Source: CAZYSK01 sp964649415 | GTDB taxonomy: Bacteria > Chloroflexota > Anaerolineae > B4-G1 | Direction: 5' to 3' | Assembly (NCBI GenBank): GCA_964649415.1 | Contig: CAZYSK010000054.1 | Coordinates: forward strand, 1-41,246 | Length of the DNA stretch: 41,246 bases | Part shown: in pieces, positions 24,760 through 33,196 of the stretch | Layout of the letters: each line of letters opens with the position of its first letter | Position numbering within the stretch: the stretch's first letter is position 1 | Translations under genes and position numbers: made by a program | Notes under the pieces: model-generated | What the model saw: the letters and a program-made list of their open reading frames with translations, nothing else | What the model was told of the DNA's origin: nothing | Databases searched by the model: none

Positions 24760-25176
24760 TCACGCCGGCTTGAGATCCAACACGGGCGTACCGTCGATCG
24801 CATCCAGGCCCCGCACGCGCAGCACATTCCCCTCTATAGCCACCAGGTCCACCACGGTGACGCCGATAGAGTTGGGGCGGCGCGGGCTGCGCAGGGCAAA
24901 GACCCCGCGTCGAGGGCGGCTTCTGTCCCCCTGGGGGTGCTGAAGCAGGTCAAAGCCCTGGGAGCGGTGAAAGCAAAAGACGACCATAACCCGCCGGCCC
25001 GGCTCCAACCCCCTCAATCCATCCGTCAGGGATAGGTCGATGATGATCCGGGAGTCGATAGCCCGTATCTCGGACGGTGGCGCCGGCTCGTCGAAATCGT
25101 TCTCCACACGGCCAATCGCTCGGTAGACAATCGGACGTCTTTCACCCGCAGCCCCTTCCGGTTGTGGGTCATCCAT
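24760..25176 (-). CDS. TsaA/TrmO-like tRNA (t6A37) methyltransferase
   Basis: 138 residues from ATG 25176. The TrmO fold signature is present: IGRVENDFDEPAPPSE near the start, FCFHRSQGFDLLQHPQGD, GVFALRSPRRPNSIGVTVV, and LDAIDGTPVLDLKP at the end. TrmO uses SAM to methylate t6A at position 37 of ANN-decoding tRNAs. The start is 22 bases after the deformylase gene, so they are probably co-transcribed. Members in anaerobes and archaea are often short single-domain proteins like this one, so the exact reaction is less certain than the family. Confidence 0.88.
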   Translation of the reverse strand: MDDPQPEGAAGERRPIVYRAIGRVENDFDEPAPPSEIRAIDSRIIIDLSLTDGLRGLEPGRRVMVVFCFHRSQGFDLLQHPQGDRSRPRRGVFALRSPRRPNSIGVTVVDLVAIEGNVLRVRGLDAIDGTPVLDLKPA

Positions 25177-25198
25177 AATTCTGCCCTCACCTTTGACA

Positions 25199-25768
25199 TC
25201 AGAAGGAAAGTGAGACATCAGCCGACACCGGCACACGCACCAACTCGCCGTTTTCGCCCTCGCGCACCCGGCACAGATCCTCGATGTTCTCGACGCGGTC
25301 GATGAACAGCACACCGTCCAGGTGATCGATTTCGTGGTGCACGATCACCGCGTCAAAGCCCTCAAAGAGCCGATCAAAGGGATGACCCACCTCGTCCAGG
25401 CCGGTGACCCGCAAATGGTGCGGGCGCACGGTCTCACCGTAGAGGCCGGGGAAGCTGAGGCAGCCGTCAAAGTCCCTTTTCTCGTCTCCGGCCTCCACAA
25501 TCCGCGGGTCGATCAAGGCGATGGGCGGGTCGGGCTTGCGCGCGTTTTCCTCATCATCCCGCCCGCCGCCCAATCGAACCACAACCACCCGGCTGTGAAC
25601 GCCGATCTGGGGAGCGGCCAGGCCGACGCCATTCGCGTGGTCGTTCAGCGTGCCCTTCAAGTCCTGAACCAGCCTCTTGACCCGCCGGGTGACGCGTCTG
25701 ACCGGCTGGCTCTTCTTGCGCAGAGCCGCCTCGTTATCGAGATATAGAACGATGTCTCTAACAGCCAT
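25199..25768 (-). CDS. def: Peptide deformylase
   Basis: 189 residues with all three deformylase motifs: GVGLAAPQIG, GCLSFPG (metal-binding Cys; FPG replaces the common PG context) and VHHEIDHLDGVLF (the HExxH metal site). It removes the formyl group from new proteins and uses Fe2+ or another divalent metal. An insertion between strands (LGGGRDDEENARKPD) is not in the shortest members. It overlaps nothing and precedes trmO. This may be a second def copy outside the usual def-fmt pair. Confidence 0.94.
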   Translation of the reverse strand: MAVRDIVLYLDNEAALRKKSQPVRRVTRRVKRLVQDLKGTLNDHANGVGLAAPQIGVHSRVVVVRLGGGRDDEENARKPDPPIALIDPRIVEAGDEKRDFDGCLSFPGLYGETVRPHHLRVTGLDEVGHPFDRLFEGFDAVIVHHEIDHLDGVLFIDRVENIEDLCRVREGENGELVRVPVSADVSLSF

Positions 25769-25870
25769 AGCTTGCCCTCTCCTATCAAGAAACAGCTTCA
25801 GAAAAGCCCAGAACCCACTCTAGCGGTTTTCTTTCGTCCGTATAAAAAGCACAGAAGGGCTCTGGACCGC

Positions 25871-26884
25871 TCACCAATCGGAAACCTTGATCACGGCGTT
25901 GGGCTGTTCCAACCTGCCTTGCCTGGCCCGGATGAGAGCGTCCGGCAGCGCCTCGAAGGGGAACAAGCTGGTTCCCATCTCCAACGCCAGCCGGTCGACG
26001 ATCTCGAAGAATCCTTCTGCATCGGACCGTTTCAGATTGTACAGCGTCCTGATGTCGCGCCCCCACAGGTTCTCACTGTAGTGTTCGATCCGGATGGGAG
26101 AGGCGCTCACGGGCGCCATCACCAGCACCCCGCCCCTCCTCAACTGGGCCAGGATCGGCTCAACCAGATTCCCCGCCGGCGGGAAGAGGATCGCTGCATC
26201 CAATTTGCAGGGCATCTCCTCTTCGGCGGCATTCGCGGCCCACCGGGCGCCCTCCCTTCTCGCGGCCTCGATATTCTTCCGGGACCGGGTGCTCACATAG
26301 ACCTCGATACCCAGGTACTGGGCGACCTTGAGCACGTAGTAGGCCGTGGGACCAAAGCCGTAAAGACCCAGCCTGTCCCCCTCCTGCACCCTCGTGAGCT
26401 TGAACGCCGCGTATCCCGCGATGCCGGGGCACATCAGCGGGGCGATCTCGACAGGCGACATCCGAACGCCGTCGAGGGGCAGGGCATATGCCGCCGGCGC
26501 CGTCACGTACTCGGCATAGCCGCCGTCCACGTCCCACCCCGTGCATTTGATCTGCGGGCAATAGTTCTCCCGCTGCGATAGGCAGTACTTGCACCGCCCG
26601 CAGGCGCTGTGCAGCCAATATACCCCGGCCCTATCCCCGACGCGGAAGCGCTCGGCCTTCTCCCCTACCTCGTCCACGACCCCCACGATCTCGTGTCCCA
26701 GGATGACGGGCGATTTCCTCAGTGGCAGGTCCCCCTCGACGATGTGGATATCGGTCCGGCATACCCCGCAGACGAGGGCTCTCAGCCGCACCTCGTCACC
26801 CTTTGGTTGAGGCGTGGGGACATCCATCAGCTTCAACGGTCGCTCCTCTATGCTCGCTTGTTTCTCAAGTATCCATGCCTTCAT
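25871..26884 (-). CDS. Zinc-dependent alcohol dehydrogenase (MDR family)
   Basis: 337 residues. Catalytic zinc ligands: Cys in CGVCRTDIHIVEG and GHEIVGVV. Structural zinc lobe: CGRCKYCLSQRENYC. The Rossmann motif reads LYGFGPTAYYVL instead of the usual GxGxxG, and VSTRSRKNIEAARREGA follows at the cofactor-specificity strand. It resembles the small group of Zn-dependent dehydrogenases near AdhP-type enzymes. Substrate and cofactor cannot be fixed by eye. Ribosome site aggagcg before ATG. The 158-base gap on its upstream side (26885-27042) holds no gene. Confidence 0.9.
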   Translation of the reverse strand: MKAWILEKQASIEERPLKLMDVPTPQPKGDEVRLRALVCGVCRTDIHIVEGDLPLRKSPVILGHEIVGVVDEVGEKAERFRVGDRAGVYWLHSACGRCKYCLSQRENYCPQIKCTGWDVDGGYAEYVTAPAAYALPLDGVRMSPVEIAPLMCPGIAGYAAFKLTRVQEGDRLGLYGFGPTAYYVLKVAQYLGIEVYVSTRSRKNIEAARREGARWAANAAEEEMPCKLDAAILFPPAGNLVEPILAQLRRGGVLVMAPVSASPIRIEHYSENLWGRDIRTLYNLKRSDAEGFFEIVDRLALEMGTSLFPFEALPDALIRARQGRLEQPNAVIKVSDW

Positions 26885-27042
26885 CGCTTTTCGCTCCTAT
26901 ATCACCCACGCTCCTGCGCACCTTTCCTGGAGCGCTTTGTCGGGATCTTGCCTGATCGCCTTCACTCGTTCATTTTGGCATTTTGGATGCTGTGCTGACT
27001 TCCGCACCTTGCTCCCGCAGCATAATCCCACCCTATCTGGTG

Positions 27043-27970
27043 CTAGAATCCTAACAACCGCCCTCCCTGGTACACCAGGAACGTGATCGCGCTGGCTGTC
27101 GTTAGCGGCACCAGGAGTCCCATCAACGTCCACTTGAGGCTGCGGGTCTCTTCCCACGTGGCCCACACAGTGACCAGGCAGGGCAGGTAGAGCATGAAAA
27201 ACACGACGAACGTGTACGACGAGAGCGGTGTCCACAACTGAGGCAGATAGTTCAACACCTGCTCCGAGTCCACCAGGTTGGTCTGTAGTCCATAGGTCAT
27301 GGCCAGAGCGGGGACGACGATCTCCTTGGCCGGCAGGGTAAAGAGGAGGGCAGTGAGCATCTCGCCCGTCAGCCCAAAGGGGCGGCCCAGCGGCGCCAAC
27401 GTGCGCACCAGCCAGCCGACGGGCGTTTGCTCGAAGGGAGCGCCGGGAGGGAGATTGCCCAGCAGCCAGATGAGGAGCGACGCAGGCCCGGCGAACTCTA
27501 TCGCCCGCCACATCGTGTGCGCCACCCGGTCCACCAGCGCCCGCCATGCAACCTGCCCCCATTGGGGCTTGCGGTAGGGGGGCATCTCCAACACAAAGCC
27601 CCCTGGCTCCCCTCGGAAGATCGTTTTGTTCAGGATCAAGGTGGCCAGGGAAGCGGCCCCCAGGCTGAGCAAGACCAAGGAGAGCATCACGGGCAACGCC
27701 CGGTCGCCAAAGAGGGCGATCACCAACGCGATACCCGCGCCGTAGCCTCCGCTGCAGATGATCAGAGGGCTGGTCAGGATGGCTGTCAATTGGACCTTCT
27801 TGTTCTCGATGATGCGCGATGCCATGATGCCCGTCACGTTGCAGCCAAACGCCATGCCCCACGTGAGCGTCTGCTTGCCCTGGGAGCCCAAGGCCCGCAT
27901 GGGGCAGTCCAGATTGAACGCCACCCGGGGCAGGAGGCCCAGGTCCTCAAAAGGAGATCCGAGCCCGGGC
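27043..27970 (-). pseudogene. feoB: FeoB-like ferrous iron transporter, 3' part only
   Basis: About 305 residues matching the C-terminal membrane core of FeoB: FEDLGLLPRVAFNLD, the gate motif AFGCNVTGIMASRIIENKK, LTSPLIICSG, then several helices to a normal C-terminus. The GTPase domain and the first gate helices are missing. Homology begins abruptly near 27965, directly after a HisC-like fragment in another frame. The open frame extends to an ATG at 28017 but without a ribosome site. It is probably non-functional as an Fe2+ transporter. A membrane-only FeoB-type protein ('nucleoside recognition' Gate domain) translated from within remains a minor alternative. Confidence 0.8.
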
Positions 27971-28154
27971 TCAGGATCACGCGGCACTCGGATACCCCCG
28001 CGTAGTGGGCCAGGCATTTCCGCAGCCGCTGTAGGTCTTTGAGATCGGTGTAGCGATTCAGCTTGGTGAGGGCTTGGCGGGCGGCCTCAACTACCCGCTG
28101 AGGTGGCGGGTGGGGCATCTCGTTCATGTGGAGCCGGATGGTCTCCGTCAGCAT
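27961..28154 (-). pseudogene. HisC-like aminotransferase, 5' fragment
   Basis: ATG 28154 begins IRLHMNEMPHPPPQRVVEAA, continues LNRYTDLKDLQRLRKCLAHY and VILSPGSDLLL, the clear N-terminus (about 69 residues) of a fold-type I PLP aminotransferase of the histidinol-phosphate/CobD group. It stops matching at about 27961, where FeoB sequence takes over in a different frame; the reading frame runs on to a stop at 27834 within feoB. The start overlaps the stop of the NAD-kinase-like gene, so the original gene was the next cistron. The PLP lysine region is absent. Confidence 0.82.
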
Positions 28155-29263
28155 GTGACCTGCACCATCATCCCTTCTCTGTAGCCTACGGTGACCGTGA
28201 TGTACCCGGTGAGCGCCTCGTCAAGATCCCGATCGCCCGTGTCGACGCGCAGGCAATTCAGGTCGCTCAGCTTGTACTGGGTGCCTACCACGATGATGTT
28301 CTCCCGGCCTGCCGCTCTGATCACCGTCGGGGTGAATTGCTTGCTACCCCGGCCAAAGATGAACCCGTTGCCGCCAATGGGCGTCACGATGATCTTGCGC
28401 TTCTCATGGCGCTCAAACAACTGCAAGATGTCCCGCTCGTTCACGTCTTCTCCCACCAGCTCTCCCGCGTGCACGGCATCCACCCCCAAGAGCGTCTTGG
28501 AAATGCCCAATGCGTCGGCGATGGCCCGTACGGTCGTGCCGGGGCCTAGCAGATACAGTACCTCCGGCTCCATCTCCTCGACGATATACGCAGCGATGTC
28601 CCGCTTGCTTTCCGCGGACGATGGGCTGACATTTGACGCTGTCTTGCCGGGCTGCAGAAACCGCCGCACTTCCGGCACCAGAAGGTAACCGTAGCGCCTG
28701 GAAGCCAAGCGATCCTCTCGGAAGGCTGCCTCGTCAATGTCGAGCACCTCCTCCTCGGTCATCTCGGTGCCTTCTACAAAAGCGTCCACCATCTCGGCCG
28801 CCGCTCTGGCGCTGAGCGCAAAGGCCGCGCTGAAGACTTTCACACCGGAGGGCACCCCGACCACGGGAACCTCCGCGCCGACAGCGTCATAGATGTCCCT
28901 GGCCGTGCCGTCACCGCCGACAAAGATCAGCAGTTCGACGCCCTGCGCCACCATCTGCCGGGCAATCCGCTTGGTATCCTCGGCCGAGGTCGTCTCGTCG
29001 CTCTTCCCGATCACCGTGAAAGGCAAGTCCAAATCCGCAACATAATGCGCTCCCATCTTGCCCGGTGCAACGAACAGCGCGATAGCGTCCTTGCACTCGA
29101 TGTGGCTCAGGACATCCCTCGTTCTTTTGGGCGTGACCGGGTCGGCACCCAACGCCAACGCCTTCTCGTACATCTGCCCATCGGTGCCCTTGAGCCCCAC
29201 GCTGCCGCCCATCCCGGCCACCGGGTTGACGATCAGGCCGAGTTTCTTCTTTCTCTCCGGCAT
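28148..29263 (-). CDS. ATP-NAD kinase-family (AcoX-type) protein
   Basis: 371 residues from ATG 29263 (gagaggtga 6 bases upstream). The NAD kinase/diacylglycerol kinase fold is shown by LGLIVNPVAGMGG at the start and LLIFVGGDGTARDIYDAVG, with VVGVPSGVKVFSAAFA after it. The long C-terminal part (GISKTLLGVDAVHAGELVGE, IIVTPIGGNGFIFGRGSKQFTP) fits the COG3199 group found in anaerobes and acetoin-operon AcoX. Phosphorylation of NAD or a related compound is likely. Complete and apparently functional. Confidence 0.88.
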   Translation of the reverse strand: MPERKKKLGLIVNPVAGMGGSVGLKGTDGQMYEKALALGADPVTPKRTRDVLSHIECKDAIALFVAPGKMGAHYVADLDLPFTVIGKSDETTSAEDTKRIARQMVAQGVELLIFVGGDGTARDIYDAVGAEVPVVGVPSGVKVFSAAFALSARAAAEMVDAFVEGTEMTEEEVLDIDEAAFREDRLASRRYGYLLVPEVRRFLQPGKTASNVSPSSAESKRDIAAYIVEEMEPEVLYLLGPGTTVRAIADALGISKTLLGVDAVHAGELVGEDVNERDILQLFERHEKRKIIVTPIGGNGFIFGRGSKQFTPTVIRAAGRENIIVVGTQYKLSDLNCLRVDTGDRDLDEALTGYITVTVGYREGMMVQVTC

Positions 29264-29351
29264 CCCATTCACCTCTCACCAGTTATCATCACGTCACGTA
29301 ACCTCTCTTATCTGTTCAGCAGGCTTCAGAAGGCAGAGATTACCCTCTTCC

Positions 29352-29591
29352 TCAGACTGTTCTATCCCTTCGATCGCCGGGCGCCCCTTCGGGAGGGTCA
29401 GCGGCTGTCCTTTTCAAAACGATCATGCTCTTCATCAGATCGATGCTCTCGATCTGGGCCTGGAACAGCCTGCTTTCTCCCAGGAGGTTGGTCAGTTGAA
29501 GCCCCCCGTCTGCAGGCTTGATCCAGGCCACGTCCTGCATCACTTGTTCTCTTTGGCCATCATCCTCGATAAAGACCGTAGCCAGGCACAT
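29352..29591 (-). CDS. cooT: CooT-family nickel-binding protein
   Basis: 79 residues from the second of two adjacent ATGs (29591), so the protein opens MCLATVFIEDDGQREQVMQD with Cys at position 2, the nickel ligand of CooT. The SH3-like beta barrel continues: LQLTNLLGESRLFQAQIESI and DLMKSMIVLKR. CooT helps place nickel in CO dehydrogenase. It sits 9 bases after cooC, with gtaggagggg as ribosome site. The tail (DPPEGAPGDRRDRTV) is longer than usual. Confidence 0.87.
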   Translation of the reverse strand: MCLATVFIEDDGQREQVMQDVAWIKPADGGLQLTNLLGESRLFQAQIESIDLMKSMIVLKRTAADPPEGAPGDRRDRTV

Positions 29592-29600
29592 CATCCCCTC

Positions 29601-30389
29601 CTACAGGACCTGATCCAGTATGCTTCCGACGTCCGTCTCCAGCTTGTCGCGACGAACCGGACGCCCTTCCAGCCCGGCCTCCAAGATCTCTGGCTCGTAG
29701 CCGATGGACCCAATGACGGAGATACCTTTCCTCTCCAGTTCTCTCCTCAATCGCGCGGCGACCTCCTCAGACCCGATCTTGTTGAGAACGGTCCACACCC
29801 GGCCCACCCCAACCTCGGCAGCCAGGGCGCTTATCTTTTCGGCGAGCTCCAGCGAATCGTAAGAGGGCTCGGTCACAATGAGCACGCTATCGATGCTCGT
29901 CTCGACGCCTCTGCCAAAGTGCTCTATACCAGCCTCCATGTCCACGACGACTATTTCATTCTCTTGCAGTGAGAGCCTCTTCAGGAACTCGCGGTTCAGC
30001 ACCCCCATGGGACAGGCGCAGCCCTCGAGCGACTGGAGGATCTTGCCGACGCAGACCAGCCCGATGCCGTCCCGCTCCACCACATAGTCGCTGGGGAGAT
30101 CTGCTATGTGAAACGCCTCGCGCCTCAGCAGGCTTTCTCCAGGCGCAGCCTCATCCGAGAACGTTGGGAACACCTGCTTCTTCCCCCCGACGAGCTCCAA
30201 CAGGGGCCTGGGCCGCCGATCGAAGCCGAGCACGCGATAGAGCCCAGGGTTTGACTCGTCGGAGTCGACGACCAACACATGCGCCCCTCCGTCTCGCAAA
30301 GCGCGCGCCAGGAGGGCGATAACGGTGCTTTTCCCGCTACCTCCCTTTCCACAAACTGCGATCTTTCGGATGTCCTGTATCCGCTTCAT
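29601..30389 (-). CDS. cooC: CooC-type nickel-insertion ATPase for CO dehydrogenase
   Basis: 262 residues from ATG 30389, with gaggag 6 bases upstream; a longer frame to 30533 has no site. MinD/SIMIBI ATPase with deviant Walker A KIAVCGKGGSGKSTVIALLA, a switch I Asp (VVDSDESNPG) and Walker B VVVDMEAGIEHFGRG. The CACPMG motif is the CxC signature through which CooC dimers bind Ni or Zn. Its role is ATP-driven nickel insertion into the CooS C-cluster. It is next to cooT but some 16 kb from cooS. Confidence 0.92.
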   Translation of the reverse strand: MKRIQDIRKIAVCGKGGSGKSTVIALLARALRDGGAHVLVVDSDESNPGLYRVLGFDRRPRPLLELVGGKKQVFPTFSDEAAPGESLLRREAFHIADLPSDYVVERDGIGLVCVGKILQSLEGCACPMGVLNREFLKRLSLQENEIVVVDMEAGIEHFGRGVETSIDSVLIVTEPSYDSLELAEKISALAAEVGVGRVWTVLNKIGSEEVAARLRRELERKGISVIGSIGYEPEILEAGLEGRPVRRDKLETDVGSILDQVL

Positions 30390-30747
30390 CAACATCTCCT
30401 CTGTGGTTACTATTGCCAACTTGTCTTGCGATTCTTGGTCGCCCGCTCGGCTTTGCCTCTCCGCCATCTTGGATGCTCGGCCCACATCGCAGTCCTCCCC
30501 ACCTTCCTTGCTGCTCAAGCGGAAGCAGTTCAAGGGTCATGGCGTTCGTAGCGCCGATGGAGATGGAGTAGAATTGCTCTAGCGACTTTTTTCACCTCAT
30601 CCTCCTGGCCAAGCTCGGGTAGCAAGTGTCCGTTGGAACATCTACTCTTACCGTTCGTGGGCAGTACTCCGCCATGCTCTCCACGGACACGTAATCCCGA
30701 TAGCAGCGCGGGTCGGCACTGCCGCGAGCGTGAGCACTCGTGTCCCC

Positions 30748-31296
30748 CTACCTCTTTGAGTAATTCTTCTCACCGGCGCGCACCGCCACTGCGAGCAAAT
30801 TCTCCTGAGGGACGAAAGGGCATGTGTAGTCCTCGCTATACACACACCAGGGATTATACGCTCTGTTAAAGTCCAGAACCCACTTGCCATCGGTAGAGCG
30901 ATCCCTCGCAGCGTCGAGGTCGATATACCTGCCCCCGCCGTACGTCTCCTGGCCGGACGTTGCGTCTCTGAACGGAACGAACAGTTGCTCCTCTTCAGCG
31001 TCGCTCTTGTAAGCCTGGAGCACACATTCCTCGTCGCCGATCTCGAACCGGAATTCACCCCATCGAACAAAGTCCTGTTCCTCGCCCTTCGTGTACGCCA
31101 TCCTCATCGTCTTTTTGTCCTCGTGCTCGCAAAGCTCAAGCTCGAACCTCAAGTCAGGGCCGGGCGGATAGTAGTCGAGTCCCTTGAACTCAGCGCGGCC
31201 TTGAGGAGGGATCGGCGATTGCCAGTATTGTCCTAAGAACCCGTCTTTCTCCCTACGCTCTCCCTCGATCTGTGCCTTCCACGCGTCAATTCTCAT
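30748..31296 (-). CDS. DUF1684-family protein
   Basis: 182 residues that follow the DUF1684 pattern closely: R-E-KDGFL, SPIPPQ, FKGLDYYPP, a central beta section, LFVPFRDATSGQETYGGGRY, LDFNRAYNPWCVYSEDYTCP, and the terminal ENLLAVAVRAGEK. The family's function is unknown. Its stop overlaps nothing, and its start overlaps the following methyltransferase stop by 4 bases (ATGA), so the two are co-translated. The gap 30390-30747 on its downstream side has no clear gene, though a - frame near 30600-30720 has plausible composition. Confidence 0.88.
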   Translation of the reverse strand: MRIDAWKAQIEGERREKDGFLGQYWQSPIPPQGRAEFKGLDYYPPGPDLRFELELCEHEDKKTMRMAYTKGEEQDFVRWGEFRFEIGDEECVLQAYKSDAEEEQLFVPFRDATSGQETYGGGRYIDLDAARDRSTDGKWVLDFNRAYNPWCVYSEDYTCPFVPQENLLAVAVRAGEKNYSKR

Positions 31297-31982
31297 GGCA
31301 GTCTATCTCCCTCTTTTGTGTCTAACTTCTTCGCCCCCAACAACCGTACGTAGCCAAAGTAGTAGCGGTGAACTTGAAAATCATCAAAGCCTTGCTGCCA
31401 CAAGACTGCTCGCCAGTCCCGCCGCACAAAGTCGGTCGCCAGAGGGCATTCGATATGGCGAAAGGCAAACCGCACGGGCCAGAACGATTGCTCCGGCTCA
31501 AACTCGTCATAGTCCAGGATGAGAAGCTGCCCGCCAGGCCGGAGCGCCCGGTAGACGTTATCCACGATGCGCAATCGATCCTCCTGGACAAAACCATGCA
31601 GGACGAAGGAGATGAAAACCTTGTCGAACTCATCACGGTAAGGCAAGGGCTCCTCGATGCGCTGCTTTTCCATCGTGACGTTGGGGAGATGCTGGCAGCG
31701 ACGTCGAGCCTGCTCCAACATCTCCGGCCCGATGTCCAGCCCTACGATCCGCCCTTCATCAGAGAGATAGCGGGTCATCAAACAGGCGTTGCGCCCGCTG
31801 CCCGATCCCAGGTCCAGGATGGCGTCTTCCGGTTGGATCGCCATATCCCGCACGACCCGACGGATGAAAAACGGGTATGTGCCGCCAGTAATGACGTTCA
31901 TCAACAAGTCATAGTGGCGAGCCTCAGCGCCCGCGACCTCTACTTTGGAGACGGAACGGTCGAATGAGCCATTAGCTGACAT
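31293..31982 (-). CDS. Class I SAM-dependent methyltransferase
   Basis: 229 residues. Motif I is ILDLGSGSGRNACLMTRYL, with motif II near VGLDIGPEMLEQARRR and the post-I strand FDKVFISFVLHGF. It looks like a UbiE/Methyltransf_25-type enzyme acting on a small molecule. An N-terminal helical cap (HYDLLMNVITGGTYPFFIRR) supports that group. It overlaps the DUF1684 start by 4 bases and the thioredoxin stop by 11, so all three form one translational unit. The substrate is unknown. Confidence 0.88.
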   Translation of the reverse strand: MSANGSFDRSVSKVEVAGAEARHYDLLMNVITGGTYPFFIRRVVRDMAIQPEDAILDLGSGSGRNACLMTRYLSDEGRIVGLDIGPEMLEQARRRCQHLPNVTMEKQRIEEPLPYRDEFDKVFISFVLHGFVQEDRLRIVDNVYRALRPGGQLLILDYDEFEPEQSFWPVRFAFRHIECPLATDFVRRDWRAVLWQQGFDDFQVHRYYFGYVRLLGAKKLDTKEGDRLP

Positions 31983-33015
31983 ATTTGAGCAATTCCTCTT
32001 CTAATGCGGGCCTGGGTAGCGCGCCTATCTTGGTACCTACCAAGCGGCCCCCCTTGAAAATCAGGAGGGTGGGAATAGACATGATCTGGTGCCGCCCTGC
32101 AACTTCTCGGCTTTGGTCCACGTCCAGCTTTCCAAAGACAATCTGGCCCTGATAGTCCCGTGCCAACGCCTCAACCACAGGAGCGACCATCCTGCAGGGA
32201 GCGCACCACTCGGCCCAACAGTCCACGACCAACATAGGATACTTCTGGATAGCTTGGTCGAAATTGCGGTCCGTCAGAATCACCGGCCCGGCAGGGTCGT
32301 CCACCAGCCTTTCGGCCAGCGCCCTCTTGGCTTCCTCTGCCTCGAAAATCTCGGCGTAACGAGACGAGCCATAGCGCAGCACTTCGTTAACAAATTTGGC
32401 TTCTGGCTGTACGCCGATAGAGATGGAACTCATATCCCCGTTGATCACCTGTTGAGGAACGGAGCTGACGTTGAATTGCATAGCCAGGTCCATATTCTCC
32501 GAAGCCTCCACGCACTCAGATTCCACCCATCCATTGGACTCGATGGCAACCTGATTTGCCAGCAAGACAGCACGGGGACAATGGGGACAGGTCGGCGTGA
32601 CATACACCTGGATGGAGACATCGTGATCTATGTTCTGGAGTTTGGCCTTGGAATCCTCGTGGAGTCCGCTGTCGCGGCGGGAGATAAGCGAAATGGCCTC
32701 GATGAAGCCTCCCGCTTCCTGACCCGCAGGGGCGCCAGTGTATTTCACCTTGTGCCCCTGATCCCACCCGATGAGGACGGTCGGGGTCCGGGTGATGCCC
32801 AGGTCGGCTGCCTTCGCATCGGTATTCTGATACACCGTGGGCTTGATTCTGCTATCAAGGCCGTTCAGTTCCTCACACAATTGAACCGTGAAATCACAGG
32901 ATTCTTTGTTGTCTGGCCCTATGAAAACGGACAGGCCTACTTCATCCTGGAGTTCTCGTTGGAACTTGCCTTTCAGCGCCTCCCGCGAGCTCTCATCAAT
33001 CAGTGGTATTCTCAT
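31972..33015 (-). CDS. Three-domain thioredoxin-fold protein (PDO-like pair plus thioredoxin)
   Basis: 347 residues. Residues 1-110: a first thioredoxin fold (IPLIDESSREALKGKFQREL) whose active site reads KESC, so the first Cys of CxxC is lost. Residues 120-225: a second fold with an intact CPHC (IQVYVTPTCPHCPRAVLLAN) and cis-Pro VSSVPQQVING. Together they match protein disulfide oxidoreductase (PDO) of thermophiles. Residues 240-347: a classical thioredoxin with WAEWCAPCRMVAPVVEAL and IMSIPTLLIFKGG. The cytoplasmic redox relay may pass electrons from domain 2 to domain 3. The fusion is uncommon. It overlaps the methyltransferase start by 11 bases. Confidence 0.9.
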   Translation of the reverse strand: MRIPLIDESSREALKGKFQRELQDEVGLSVFIGPDNKESCDFTVQLCEELNGLDSRIKPTVYQNTDAKAADLGITRTPTVLIGWDQGHKVKYTGAPAGQEAGGFIEAISLISRRDSGLHEDSKAKLQNIDHDVSIQVYVTPTCPHCPRAVLLANQVAIESNGWVESECVEASENMDLAMQFNVSSVPQQVINGDMSSISIGVQPEAKFVNEVLRYGSSRYAEIFEAEEAKRALAERLVDDPAGPVILTDRNFDQAIQKYPMLVVDCWAEWCAPCRMVAPVVEALARDYQGQIVFGKLDVDQSREVAGRHQIMSIPTLLIFKGGRLVGTKIGALPRPALEEELLKYVS

Positions 33016-33018
33016 TTG

Positions 33019-33194
33019 CTATAGTCGCTCCTTATCTTTTTGTTCACGCTTCTTCGCCTCGAATAGTCGAAATGCCTCGATCAAGTGTTGCTTACGCTTG
33101 ATCCTTCCCTGCATAGAGCCGTCCCCGGGGCCAGGAACGCGCCGTGCCACAGCGCGCTGATGAAGTTGCGGCGCTCAATGGTCGTCGGAAGCAC
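33019..33194 (-). pseudogene. Two overlapping gene ends: MFS-like 5' remnant and unknown 3' remnant
   Basis: From GTG 33194, five bases after the NifX-like stop, one frame reads LPTTIERRNFISALWHGAFL and resembles the first helix of MFS transporters; it stops near 33083. A second frame from ATG 33114 to the stop at 33019 encodes 31 strongly basic, helical residues (IKRKQHLIEAFRLFEAKKRE). The change of likely coding frame at about 33115 suggests a deletion that joined the start of one gene to the end of another. Both assignments are weak by themselves. Confidence 0.35.
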
Positions 33195-33196
33195 AC

